64,000 bases of DNA from Streptomyces microflavus (GTDB lineage Bacteria > Actinomycetota > Actinomycetes > Streptomycetales > Streptomycetaceae). The stretch is taken from the NCBI RefSeq assembly GCF_014650075.1, contig NZ_BMUG01000008.1, positions 248,001 to 312,000 of the forward strand, read 5' to 3'. The notes beneath the pieces were generated by a model. That model was not told the DNA's origin, searched no databases, and saw only the letters and a list, made by a program, of their open reading frames with translations. The position numbers and the translations under genes are program-made. This document shows, in pieces, positions 57,740 to 64,000 of this stretch (position 1 is the first letter of the stretch; the number at the start of each line of letters is the position of its first letter).

Positions 57740-58507
57740 TCAGGATGCCTGGCGCTCCTGCTGCCCGTCGTGGCTGATCTCCAGTGCGCCGGAGTCCCCG
57801 AAGGTGAGCCGGCAGGTGTCCGCCCGGTAGGTGGCGATGGACACCGCCGCCGTACCGCCCTCTGCGAAGTACCGGGTGGTGACCACGAGCACGGGTGCGC
57901 CGGGGAGCCGGTCGAGCTCCTTGGCGTCGTCCGCGCGCGCCGAGCCGAGCTCCACGGAACGGTCCTGCCCCGCCAGGCCCAGCCGGTGCAGCTCGCGCAG
58001 CACGGCGCGGGCGCGGACGGTGCCGGACGGCGCGTCGATCGCGGAGAGGTCGGGGACCGAGGAGGCGGGAACGTAGAGAAGTTCGGCTGCCACCGCCTGG
58101 CCGTGGGTGTCGCGGATACGGCGCACCACGTGCACCGGCTCCGTACCCGTGCCGAGCATGGCGGCCACGGCGCTCGGGGCGGCCTCGCTGACACAGTCGA
58201 CCGGCTGCCACGCCTCGCCGACCGCGCCACCCGTCCACTCGTGCTGGGCGGTGGTGACGGCCACGCCCACCCGCGGCGGGGCGACGGTCGTGCCGACGCC
58301 ACGGCGGCGCTGCAGTCGGCCTTCGAGTTCGAGCTGCTCCAGAGCCTGTCGGAGCGTGGCACGCGCGACTCCGAACCGGGCCGCGAGGTCCCGCTCGTTG
58401 GGCAGGATCTCACCCACCGCAAAGTCCGAGTCGAGTGCCTCACTGAGCACGGTCTTGAGGTGCCAGTACTTCGGCTCCTGCACCGATTCCAGCTGCGTGG
58501 TCCCCAC
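57740..58507 (-). CDS. GntR-family (HutC subfamily) regulator
   Basis: 255 aa. N-terminal winged helix: YWHLKTVLSEALDSDFAVGEILPNERDLAARFGVARATLRQALEQLELEGRLQRRRGVGTTV (about 14-75). The UTRA/HutC effector domain follows, with VVRRIRDTHGQAVAAELLYVP and the end GDSGALEISHDGQQ. GTG at 58507 is preceded by GGAGGACTTG. It is similar in layout to DasR but not closely in sequence. A TTGGTC-AA-GACCAA palindrome covers its own -35, so it is almost surely autoregulated. Confidence 0.88.
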   Translation of the reverse strand: MGTTQLESVQEPKYWHLKTVLSEALDSDFAVGEILPNERDLAARFGVARATLRQALEQLELEGRLQRRRGVGTTVAPPRVGVAVTTAQHEWTGGAVGEAWQPVDCVSEAAPSAVAAMLGTGTEPVHVVRRIRDTHGQAVAAELLYVPASSVPDLSAIDAPSGTVRARAVLRELHRLGLAGQDRSVELGSARADDAKELDRLPGAPVLVVTTRYFAEGGTAAVSIATYRADTCRLTFGDSGALEISHDGQQERQAS

Positions 58508-58575
58508 CAAGTCCTCCGCAATCGCCCAGCGGCTTTTCCGCGACGCTATTTATTAAAGGTTCCTGTCTTAAGTTG

Positions 58576-58610
58576 ACCCTAGGACGGCGCACCCCCTTGG
58601 TCAAGACCAA
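58576..58610 (-). promoter_or_regulatory. GntR promoter with palindromic operator
   Basis: Minus strand: -35 TTGACC (58604-58599), 17-nt spacer, -10 TAGGGT (58581-58576). The palindrome TTGGTC-AA-GACCAA (58597-58610) overlaps the -35. It resembles HutC/DasR-type sites (TGGTC..GACCA). Confidence 0.7.
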
Positions 58611-58694
58611 TCCTTATTCCGTAACGGAACGAAACGGGACTTTGGCGCAGAGCGTTCACAAGACGTTCGCGGTGCCGTGAGCCGCGCGCAGCAT

Positions 58695-58727
58695 GAAGCC
58701 CCACCACCGGGCCGGTGATGGGGCTTC
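58695..58727 (-). terminator. Hairpin downstream of the ECF sigma gene
   Basis: 16-bp stem with one mismatch: 58695-58710 pairs with 58712-58727 (core GAAGCCCCA / TGGGGCTTC). It lies 60 nt past the leftward sigma-factor stop. Confidence 0.6.
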
Positions 58728-58786
58728 GACCGGTCAGCCGCAGAGCGGGCTCACCGGGATTTCTCTTGGCCGGAAAGAACGCGCGA

Positions 58787-59671
58787 CTACACGGCGGCCA
58801 GACCTGAGAGCTTGTCCGGATTACGAATGATATAGACGCATCGAATGACTCCGTCCCGGACATCGAGCTGGAAGAAGGTATCCGGCTTTCCCCCGACAAA
58901 GCACGCCACGGCAGGCCCGCCGTTGAACTCCGCGATGCGCATGTCCCAGTCCGGCCCGATCTCCTGAGCCACCGCGGCGAGGAACCGGCCGACCTTGTCG
59001 GCGCTCTCGATGATCCGCCGCGCCGCCTTCGCCTTGCCGCCGGCGTCGCTGACCATCCGGACGTCCGGCGCCAGGAGAGCCATCAGCTGTTCGATGGAGC
59101 CGCCGGACGCGGCGGCCAGGAACCGCTCGGTGATGTCCCGGCGCTCCGCCGGATCGACGTCGTAGCGCGGCTTGCGCTCGTCCACGTGCCGCCTGGCACG
59201 CCCGGCGAGCTGGCGGACGGCCGCCTCGGTGCGGTCGAGGGCGGTGGCGATCTCGGCGTACGGAAAGCCGAAGGCCTCCCGGAGCACGAAGACCGCGCGC
59301 TCCAGCGGCGAGAGCGATTCGAGGACGACCAGTACGGCGAGGGAGACGGAGTCGACGAGGACGGCCTGCTCCGCCGCGTCCGGCATGGTCGGCCCGAAGT
59401 CGGTGACCACAGGTTCCGGCAGCCAGGGACCCACGTACGACTCCCGGCGCGACTGCAGGTGGCGCAGCCGGTCGATGGCCAGCCGTGTGGTGATCCGCAC
59501 CAGAAAGGCCCGTGGCTCGCGGACGCTCTCCCGGGTCGCGGACGACCACCTCAGCCACGCCTCCTGCACCACGTCCTCGGCGTCGGCGACACGGCCGAGC
59601 ATGCGGTAGGCGACGCCGGTGAGGAGGGGCCGGTGCTCTTCGAAGACTGCGGTCGCGGTATCGGCTGTCAC
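58787..59671 (-). CDS. ECF41-type RNA polymerase sigma factor (SigJ family)
   Basis: 294 aa. Sigma region 2 (FEEHRPLLTGVAYRMLGRVADAEDVVQEAWLRW) and region 4 (LSPLERAVFVLREAFGFPYAEIATALDRTEAAVRQLAGRARRHV) are joined by a linker with YVGPWLPEP. A C-terminal SnoaL-like domain follows (about 190-290) with SDAGGKAKAARR and the end IRNPDKL. These are the marks of group ECF41, in which the C-terminal extension controls activity. The usual partner, a carboxymuconolactone-decarboxylase gene, is absent. Divergent from an alpha/beta hydrolase. Confidence 0.9.
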   Translation of the reverse strand: MTADTATAVFEEHRPLLTGVAYRMLGRVADAEDVVQEAWLRWSSATRESVREPRAFLVRITTRLAIDRLRHLQSRRESYVGPWLPEPVVTDFGPTMPDAAEQAVLVDSVSLAVLVVLESLSPLERAVFVLREAFGFPYAEIATALDRTEAAVRQLAGRARRHVDERKPRYDVDPAERRDITERFLAAASGGSIEQLMALLAPDVRMVSDAGGKAKAARRIIESADKVGRFLAAVAQEIGPDWDMRIAEFNGGPAVACFVGGKPDTFFQLDVRDGVIRCVYIIRNPDKLSGLAAV

Positions 59672-59738
59672 CGGCCCATCCCAGCCGACCCACCGGACGG
59701 TGTCCAGCGGGAATCGCCTGAGCCCTTGAACTCCAAGC

Positions 59739-59750
59739 TACCGAACGGTA
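59739..59750. promoter_or_regulatory. TACCG-AA-CGGTA palindrome
   Basis: Five-bp arms around AA, between the ECF41 gene and the divergent hydrolase, 44 nt before the hydrolase ATG. It looks like a TetR-type operator, but no TetR gene is near. Confidence 0.4.
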
Positions 59751-59793
59751 AGTGTTGTTGACGCGATGTCTACCCACTCCAGGGAGCAGCTCC

Positions 59794-60624
59794 ATGACCA
59801 CCACGGTCTCCTTCACCGTCGATTCGGCGCACGGCCCCCGTCCGGTCTCGGTGAACTACGAACGGACCGGTGCGGGAGCGCCGCTGGTCCTGCTCCACGG
59901 CATCGGCCACCACCACCAGGCCTGGGACCCGGTGACACGGATCCTCGCCGCCGAGCGCGAGGTGATAGCCCTCGACCTGCCCGGTTTCGGCACATCTCCC
60001 GCTCTGCCGGACGGAGTTCCGTACACCCTGGAGGCGGTCACTCCGGTGCTGGGGGCCTTCTTCGCCGCGCTGGGCCTCGACCGCCCGCATGTGGTCGGCA
60101 ATTCCCTCGGGGGCCTGTTCGCCCTGGAGCTGGGGCGCAGGGAGCTGGTCCGTTCGGTGACCGCCCTGTCGCCCGCGGGCTTCTGGAACGAGCCGGAGCG
60201 CCGCTACGCCTTCACCACCCTGCGGGCGATGCGCCGTGCCGCGCTGGCCCTCCCGGTGCCGGCGATCGAGCGGCTCTCCCGCAGCGCGGCCGGGCGTACG
60301 GCGCTGACCAGCACCATCTACGCCCGGCCCGGCAGGCGTTCACCCGAGGCCGTCGTCGCCGAGACCCTGGCCCTGCGGGGCGCGACCGGCTTCCACCAGA
60401 CGCTCGCCGCCGGCGGCGCTGTCTCCTTCACCGACGATGTGAAGGGCCTTCCCGTCACCGTCGCCTGGGGCACCCGGGACCGCATCCTGCTGCGCCGGCA
60501 GGGGATCCGCGCCAAGCAGGTGATCCCCGGGGTCAGGCTCGTGCGGCTGCCCGGTTGCGGGCACGTCCCGATGAACGACGACCCCGCCCTGGTGGCGCGC
60601 GTCATCCTCGACACCAGCCGCTGA
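59794..60624 (+). CDS. Alpha/beta-fold hydrolase
   Basis: 276 aa. HG oxyanion motif LVLLHGIGHHHQAWDPV (about residue 33), nucleophile Ser in VVGNSLGGLFALELG (about 107), Asp in VAWGTRDRILLRR (about 227) and His in PGCGHVPMNDDP (about 260): a complete triad. The substrate is unknown. ATG at 59794 follows GGGAGCAGC. Its last 285 nt are overlapped in antisense by the EamA gene. Possibly controlled by the divergent ECF41 sigma factor. Confidence 0.88.
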   Translation: MTTTVSFTVDSAHGPRPVSVNYERTGAGAPLVLLHGIGHHHQAWDPVTRILAAEREVIALDLPGFGTSPALPDGVPYTLEAVTPVLGAFFAALGLDRPHVVGNSLGGLFALELGRRELVRSVTALSPAGFWNEPERRYAFTTLRAMRRAALALPVPAIERLSRSAAGRTALTSTIYARPGRRSPEAVVAETLALRGATGFHQTLAAGGAVSFTDDVKGLPVTVAWGTRDRILLRRQGIRAKQVIPGVRLVRLPGCGHVPMNDDPALVARVILDTSR

Positions 60625-61533
60625 GGGCGCCGGGCGCGTACCGGCGGGACCGCCGCGCCCCAGGACTCCCGAGCCGAGCGCCACCCCGACGCCGACCAGC
60701 AGACTCCCGGCACCCTGCGCCATGCCGTACGTCCCGGCTCCGACGAGCGGTGCGGTCAGCGCTGCGGAGACCGGGATGAGGCCGGAGAAGAGGGTGGCGC
60801 GTTCGGCCCCGATGCGCTGCAGGCCGATGTACCAGCAGACGAAGCCGATCACGGTCACGACGACGGCCTGCCAGAGGAGGGCCGTCGTCTCCGCCGGGGT
60901 CGGAACCCGCAGGAACGCGGCACCGTCCATCACCAGGCCGAGCAGCGCGGACTGTACGGCGGCGATGGCGCAGACCGTCGCGGCGAGCAGCTTCGGGCCG
61001 AGCGGCCGCAGCACCGGTACGGCGAGGACCGCGAAGCCGACCTCGCCCGCGAGCGCGCCGGCCGACCAGCAGATGCCTGCCAGGTCGGTGCGGCCCCAGC
61101 CCTGGACCGTGAACGCTCCGGCGACGACGAGCCCGGCAGCGTACAAGGTGACACGGGAGGGGCGGCGGCTAGCCAGCAGGGGGACCAGGACCCCGACGAC
61201 GATGGGCGCGCAGCCGACGAAGACGCCCGGAACGGCTGGTTCCGCGGTCCGTTCCGCCGCCAGGATCGCCAGGTTGAAGCCGACCATTCCGACCGCGGCG
61301 AGCAGACCGAGCCGCATCCACCGGCGCCAGGAGAGCGCCCGCAGCGGGGCGGCCACGGGGACGGGGCCCCGCCGCAGCACGGCCGCGAGCAGCAGAGCGG
61401 CCAGACCGTACCGGAGCGCCTGGCCACCCGCGTACGGGTAGTCGCCGAGGACACTGTTCGCGGTGAAGGAGGCCCCCACCAGCACACAGGCGAAGGCCGC
61501 CAGGAGGGCCCCGCGCAGAGAGTTCGCGTTCAT
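60340..61533 (-). CDS. EamA/DMT-family exporter with antisense C-terminal tail
   Basis: 397 aa. The first 300 residues are a normal ten-helix EamA transporter (MNANSLRGALLAAFACVLVGAS start; two repeats, second beginning near residue 150). The family usually ends near residue 300, but here no stop occurs and the frame runs 95 more residues through the antisense of the hydrolase gene, giving a soluble Gly/Asp/Gln-rich tail (from about 60624 leftward). ATG at 61533 is 7 nt from a TAGCGT box and is divergent from a MocR regulator, its likely controller. Confidence 0.82.
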   Translation of the reverse strand: MNANSLRGALLAAFACVLVGASFTANSVLGDYPYAGGQALRYGLAALLLAAVLRRGPVPVAAPLRALSWRRWMRLGLLAAVGMVGFNLAILAAERTAEPAVPGVFVGCAPIVVGVLVPLLASRRPSRVTLYAAGLVVAGAFTVQGWGRTDLAGICWSAGALAGEVGFAVLAVPVLRPLGPKLLAATVCAIAAVQSALLGLVMDGAAFLRVPTPAETTALLWQAVVVTVIGFVCWYIGLQRIGAERATLFSGLIPVSAALTAPLVGAGTYGMAQGAGSLLVGVGVALGSGVLGRGGPAGTRPAPSAAGVEDDARHQGGVVVHRDVPATGQPHEPDPGDHLLGADPLPAQQDAVPGAPGDGDGKALHIVGEGDSAAGGERLVEAGRAPQGQGLGDDGLG

Positions 61534-61540
61534 GTGGGTG

Positions 61541-61574
61541 ACGCTAGGTTCGGCGCCGGACCGGTTTAAGGTCC
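61541..61574. promoter_or_regulatory. Divergent leaderless promoters and MocR dyad
   Basis: Minus strand: TAGCGT (61546-61541) ends 7 nt before the eamA ATG. Plus strand: TAAGGT (61567-61572) ends 8 nt before the mocR ATG. A dyad, GGACC-N7-GGTCC (61558-61574), covers the mocR -10. The whole control region is 47 bp. Confidence 0.6.
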
Positions 61575-61580
61575 ACTTCC

Positions 61581-63053
61581 ATGACGTCTTCGGGGACCAA
61601 TTCGACCGGTGGGGTGGGCCGTGGCGACAGCGGCAGCCTCGATTCCGCCTCTCCGGCCTGGGAGTTGCTGCTGCCCGCCGCTGCCGGCCCGGTACGCGGA
61701 CGGGGGCGGGCCCTCCAGTCGGCCCTGCGGGAGGCCGTCCGCTCGGGCCGTCTCGTCGCCGGCACGAGGCTGCCGTCCAGCCGGGAACTTGCCGCGGATC
61801 TCGGGGTGTCGCGCGGGCTGGTAACCGAGGCCTACGAGCAGCTGACCGCCGAGGGCTATCTGCGCAGCGGTCAGGGCGCGGGAACCTGGGTCAGCGGCGG
61901 AGTTCGAGCTGCGGCGCGTTCCGTACGGGATCTGGCGCCGCGCACGCCGGGCGCGCGGGTGGACTTCCGGCCCGGCGTCCCCGACCTCTCCCTCTTCCCT
62001 CGCGCCGCGTGGGCCGCCACCCAGCGGGCGGTGCTCGGCCGGTTGCCGCACAGTTCGCTGGGGTATCCCGATCCGCGCGGCCTGCCGGAGCTGCGGGAGG
62101 CGCTGGCCGGACTGCTGGCCCGGCGGCGCGGGGTGGTGGCCGATCCCGAGCGGCTCGTGGCCTGCTCGGGAGTGGCGCAGGCGACGACGCTGCTCGGCTT
62201 CGTACTCCGCGAGCAAGGCCTTGCCTCGGTCGGGGTGGAGGACCCGGGGAGCCCGGAGCACGCGTCGCTGTTCGCGGCGACGGGTCTGGGCGCGACCTCG
62301 CTGCCGCTCGACGCGGAGGGGCTGGCCCTGGGGCCGCTGCGACGCTCCGGCGTGCGCGCCGTGGTGACCACGCCGGCGCACCAGTTCCCCACCGGAATCG
62401 CTTACCCCGCGGAGCGTCGCCGCAAGCTGCTCGACTGGGCACGCGAGGCGGACGCCGTGATCATGGAGGACGACTACGACGGGGACTTCCGATACGACCG
62501 GGCTCCGGTGGGGGCGTTGCAGGGGCTCGACCCGGAGCGCGTCGTGTACACCGGATCGGTGAGCAAGTCGCTGGCTCCGGGCCTGCGGCTGGGGTGGCTG
62601 ATCGCCCCCGTTTCACTGACCGGCCGGATCGTCGCCCGCAAACGGACCATGGACCTGGGAAATCCCGCCATCGACCAGGCGGTTCTGGCCGACTTCATCT
62701 CGCGCGGCGCCTACGACCGCCAGCTGCGCCGCTGTCAGCGCGCCTACCGGGAACGCCGGGACGCCATGGTGGCCGCACTCGACGAGCACTTCCCCGGTAC
62801 CGAGGTCAGCGGCATCGCCGCGGGGCTGCACATCATCGCGCGGCTGCCTGAGCGTTACGGCCCGGAGGGCGTCTTCCTGGGCCGCGCGGCCGGGGCCGGA
62901 ATCGCGCTGCGGCCGTTGAGCGACTGCGGGGACGCGGGACCCGAGGACGGCTCGGTGGCGCTCGCCCTCGGCTATGCCCATCTGGGGGTCGGCGACATCG
63001 CCCGGGGTGTCGCGTCGCTCGCGGCCGCGCAGGGACTCGGCTCCGGCGCCTGA
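61581..63053 (+). CDS. MocR-type regulator (GntR helix-turn-helix fused to aminotransferase)
   Basis: 490 aa. GntR winged helix at about 40-105 (LQSALREAVRSGRLVAGTRLPSSRELAADLGVSRGLVTEAYEQL), a linker, then a type I aminotransferase fold with EDDYDGDFRYDR (about 295) and the PLP Lys in TGSVSKSLAPGLRLGW (about 320). Such proteins use PLP as sensor, as PdxR or GabR do. Likely controls the divergent EamA exporter. ATG at 61581 lies 8 nt after a TAAGGT box with no ribosome site. Confidence 0.9.
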   Translation: MTSSGTNSTGGVGRGDSGSLDSASPAWELLLPAAAGPVRGRGRALQSALREAVRSGRLVAGTRLPSSRELAADLGVSRGLVTEAYEQLTAEGYLRSGQGAGTWVSGGVRAAARSVRDLAPRTPGARVDFRPGVPDLSLFPRAAWAATQRAVLGRLPHSSLGYPDPRGLPELREALAGLLARRRGVVADPERLVACSGVAQATTLLGFVLREQGLASVGVEDPGSPEHASLFAATGLGATSLPLDAEGLALGPLRRSGVRAVVTTPAHQFPTGIAYPAERRRKLLDWAREADAVIMEDDYDGDFRYDRAPVGALQGLDPERVVYTGSVSKSLAPGLRLGWLIAPVSLTGRIVARKRTMDLGNPAIDQAVLADFISRGAYDRQLRRCQRAYRERRDAMVAALDEHFPGTEVSGIAAGLHIIARLPERYGPEGVFLGRAAGAGIALRPLSDCGDAGPEDGSVALALGYAHLGVGDIARGVASLAAAQGLGSGA

Positions 63054-63228
63054 CGGGCTGTCGCCGGGAGTGCGCCCTGACCGGCCCTGTTCACCCGGTG
63101 TTGGGGCCCCGGCCTCCGCGGCCCACTAGGCATGGGGGCGGAGACCGGCTCCGGCCCGACGGAGCGTTGCGGCCGCCCCGGCCCGTTGTCCGCCCGCCCG
63201 TTCCACCCACCGTCCTGGAGGCGCCCCG

Positions 63229-64000
63229 ATGCCGCACCGTCCGCGTATCCCCTCGCCCGGCCGTCGTACCGTTCTGCGCGGCTCGCTGCTCGTCCCTGCG
63301 GCGGCTCTTCCCGCGGCTGCCTCTTCGGCTCCCGCCCTGGCTCTGGCGGGGCGGCCGGAGGCGGCTTGGGGGGTGCAGGTGGGGAGCGTCACCGCCTCCT
63401 CGGCGCTGGTGTGGGTGCGGTCGGACCGGCCCGCCCGGATGCTGGTGGAGACCTCGGCGACCGAGTCCTTCCGCCGGGCCCGGAGCTGGTACGGGCCGCT
63501 GATCGGGCCGGGAGGCGACTTCACCGGCACCACTCCCCTGTACGGCCTTCCGGCGGGCGAGCAGGTGCACTACCGCGTCACACTGGCCGACCCGGGCGAT
63601 CCGCGCCGCACGGGAAAACCGGTGTACGGAACGTTCCGTACCGCTCCGGCCCGGCGTCGTGACGGGGTCCGCTTCCTGTGGTCCGGTGACATCGCGGGGC
63701 AGGGGTGGGGCATCAATCCGGACATCGGCGGCTACCGGGTGTACGAGGAGATGCGGCGCCTCGACCCGGACTTCTTCCTCTGTAGCGGTGACACCGTCTA
63801 CGCGGACGGGCCGCTCCAGCCGAGCGTGACCCTGCCCGACGGCAGGATCTGGCGCAACGTCATGACCGAGGAGAAGGCCAAGGTCGCCGAGACGCTGGAC
63901 GAGTACCGGGGGAACTTCCGCTACAACCTGCTCGACCGCAACTTCCGGCGCTTCAACGCGCAGGTCCCCTCCGTCGTCCAGTGGGACGACCACGAGGTGC
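63229..64000 (+). CDS. phoD: Tat-exported PhoD-like phosphatase (5' part)
   Basis: Cut by the right edge after 257 codons. A twin-arginine signal is clear: GRRTVLRGSLLVPAAALPAAA. Then a PhoD N-terminal domain (VGSVTASSALVWVRSDRPARM, YRVTLADPGD) and the start of the metallophosphatase core: RFLWSGDIAGQGWG, DFFLCSGDTVYADGP and VVQWDDHEV, motifs that bind the metals in PhoD enzymes. It should be a secreted phosphodiesterase/alkaline phosphatase. ATG at 63229 follows GGAGG. PhoP-type repeats were not seen upstream. Confidence 0.85.
   Translation, partial: MPHRPRIPSPGRRTVLRGSLLVPAAALPAAASSAPALALAGRPEAAWGVQVGSVTASSALVWVRSDRPARMLVETSATESFRRARSWYGPLIGPGGDFTGTTPLYGLPAGEQVHYRVTLADPGDPRRTGKPVYGTFRTAPARRRDGVRFLWSGDIAGQGWGINPDIGGYRVYEEMRRLDPDFFLCSGDTVYADGPLQPSVTLPDGRIWRNVMTEEKAKVAETLDEYRGNFRYNLLDRNFRRFNAQVPSVVQWDDHEV

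Noticed and set aside
57740-58507. DasR itself
   Set aside because: Same HutC subfamily and a similar operator, but the sequence outside the helix-turn-helix is not close to DasR as I remember it.

Overview
The window is a chromosomal segment of a Streptomyces or very close relative. The G+C content is very high, third codon positions are almost always G or C, and GTG starts are frequent. Gene families typical of the genus are present: MurT/GatD, the ATPase-XRE-DUF397 trio, ECF41 sigma factor, MocR, SlpD/Tap-type peptidase and CtaG. From memory, the order lig ... murT-gatD-pfkA ... tap-ure ... bioF/bioBAD ... purB matches one arm-proximal region of Streptomyces coelicolor. No insertion sequence, prophage, CRISPR array, rRNA or tRNA was seen. 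The DNA looks like vertically inherited core/near-core sequence with small accessory insertions.

Layout. 1-7.4 kb: N-terminal part of a membrane spermidine-synthase-like protein, a secreted I36-like protein, a lipoprotein, a winged-helix regulator, NADH dehydrogenase type II, ATP-dependent DNA ligase and a membrane hydrolase. 7.5-18.5 kb: DEAD-box helicase, thioesterase II, GH15 glucosidase, DUF389/DUF2252 pair, CLC channel, acetyltransferase and glutathione peroxidase. 18.6-29.4 kb: acyl-CoA dehydrogenase facing a TetR regulator, deformylase, murT-gatD (peptidoglycan amidation), pfkA, ctaG, a 52-aa membrane protein, plsC, an epimerase and tripeptidyl aminopeptidase. 29.6-34.1 kb: urease operon ureABCFGD read leftward. 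34.2-39.3 kb: TetR with a divergent permease, a solitary Phd antitoxin, an excalibur protein, a ClpP-like protein with a substituted catalytic histidine plus a coupled small gene, and an NlpC/P60 hydrolase under a c-di-AMP riboswitch. 39.4-43 kb: LysE/LysR pair and the HATPase-XRE-DUF397 module. 43-47.6 kb: biotin genes bioF and bioBAD. 47.7-52 kb: methyltransferase, an RHH antitoxin/Fic-like toxin pair, acetyltransferase and two CNNM-type proteins. 52.1-64 kb: SGNH hydrolase, purB, mug, a gene-decay scar (permease tail plus response-regulator remnant), ROK and GntR regulators, ECF41 sigma factor, alpha/beta hydrolase, EamA exporter overlapping it in antisense, MocR, and the start of a Tat-exported PhoD phosphatase.

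How it works together. The window is mostly housekeeping: nucleotide, cell-wall, cofactor and nitrogen metabolism. Around it sit many one-component regulators, most of which face the gene they probably control and have a visible palindrome between them. Several genes (helicase, def, epimerase, SGNH hydrolase, purB, eamA, mocR, RHH antitoxin, probably bioB) carry a TANNNT-like -10 box only 6-9 nt before the start codon and are therefore predicted to be read from leaderless mRNAs. The most unusual items are the ClpP paralog with Gln in place of the catalytic His, the Cys/His-rich 11-residue repeats at the end of BioB, the scar at 55.8-56.3 kb, and the 285-bp antisense overlap of the EamA exporter with its neighbour.
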